This document shows positions 7,065 through 7,282 of a DNA stretch of 7,282 nt, piece by piece. Made by a program: the position numbers and the translations under genes. The notes beneath the pieces are model-generated. The model made no database searches and had not been told where the DNA came from. It worked only from the letters and a program-made list of their open reading frames with translations. Numbering within the stretch: the stretch's first letter is position 1; each line of letters begins with the position of its first letter. Source of the DNA: an uncultured Collinsella sp. (GTDB lineage Bacteria > Actinomycetota > Coriobacteriia > Coriobacteriales > Coriobacteriaceae); assembly GCA_905208635.1 (NCBI GenBank), contig CAJLPX010000056.1, positions 1 through 7,282 on the forward strand, given 5' to 3'.

Positions 7065-7260
7065 CCGCCAAAACTATGGCGGTTTACTACGACGAATCGA
7101 TCAACCGCGACCACTCCGAAACATGTTGAACTAAAACCACAGGTAGATGCCTTGCGCTTTTTTGCGAAAAGCCGGCGTGGTTGGAAATTCCCAATTCATC
7201 GTAGTAAACCGGCATAGTTTCGTATTTCCAGCAGTTCCAAATTCGTCAATACGTCGGCAT
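7065..7260. repeat. Cluster of inverted and direct degenerate repeats upstream of rho
   Basis: Bases 7071-7097 (+) and 7220-7194 (-) match at 25 of 27 positions as an inverted repeat, sharing AAACTATG, CGGTTTACTACGA and GAAT, with a 96-base spacer. Similarity fades outward but returns at ACCAC.CCG on both arms. A third, weaker copy in the same direction as the - strand copy starts at 7260 (ATGCCG, then GAATTTGGAA), exactly 45 bases from the matching ATGCCG at 7215. The + arm also makes its own hairpin: CCGCCA (7065-7070) with TGGCGG (7077-7082). The - strand arm continues into a near-palindrome TTGGGAATTTCCAA (7194-7181). This stretch looks less GC-rich than the genes and contains no convincing coding sequence. 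It is probably a dispersed intergenic repeat or structured element of unknown role. Confidence 0.65.
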
Positions 7261-7265
7261 TTGCG

Positions 7266-7282
7266 AAAAAAGCCCGACCTCC
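7266..7282 (-). terminator. Probable half of a terminator cut by the window edge
   Basis: On the - strand the window begins GGAGGTCGGGC followed by six T (7271-7266), which is the form of a terminator 3' arm plus T run. The matching 5' arm would lie beyond 7282. If so, a gene upstream on the - strand ends just outside the window, and rho is transcribed separately from it. Confidence 0.35.

Noticed and set aside
7156..7172. GCTTTT/AAAAGC hairpin as a terminator
   Set aside because: The stem is only two G-C pairs at its base with A-T pairs above, and no T run follows on either strand.
7035..7217. 60-codon frame on the + strand in the region upstream of rho
   Set aside because: It starts at a non-ATG codon without a ribosome binding site and runs straight through both repeat arms. 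The sequence is better explained by the repeats.

Overview
The window looks like a chromosomal segment of a GC-rich Coriobacteriia (Actinomycetota), most likely Collinsella or a close relative. The basis is strong G/C preference at third codon positions, AGGAG-type ribosome binding sites, and a transcription termination factor Rho carrying a very long Ala/Lys/Arg/Glu-rich N-terminal extension. The genus is an inference; no marker gene here proves it.

Left part (1-2109, + strand): the 3' portion of a class I/II PLP-dependent aminotransferase, cut by the window edge, closed by an intrinsic terminator. Next comes a complete ROK-family sugar kinase of the fructokinase type, with its zinc-binding loop intact. 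A strong bidirectional terminator follows, shared with the convergent operon on the other strand.

Middle (2095-4118, - strand): a two-gene operon. A promoter near 4090-4118 drives an unrecognised 466-residue protein with an N-terminal membrane hairpin and a long acidic, Ala-rich, probably disordered cytoplasmic part. Seven bases after its stop a small VanZ-family membrane protein begins. The VanZ stop codon lies inside the stem of the shared terminator.

Right part (4197-7282, - strand): rho, 849 codons from a GTG start, ending in a terminator that folds better in the rho direction. Its last 422 residues form a complete Rho with all ATPase landmarks. The first 427 residues are a low-complexity extension of alternating acidic/Ala-rich and basic blocks. 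Upstream is a gene-free stretch (6816-7282) holding a possible rho promoter, a roughly 135-nt leader with hairpins, a set of inverted and direct degenerate repeats (7065-7260), and at the very edge what looks like one arm of another terminator.

The genes do not form one pathway. I see no mobile-element genes, CRISPR, tRNA or rRNA. The items most worth following up are the Rho extension, the altered RNA-binding motif of its cold-shock domain, the repeat cluster upstream of rho, and the unknown membrane-anchored acidic protein coupled to VanZ.
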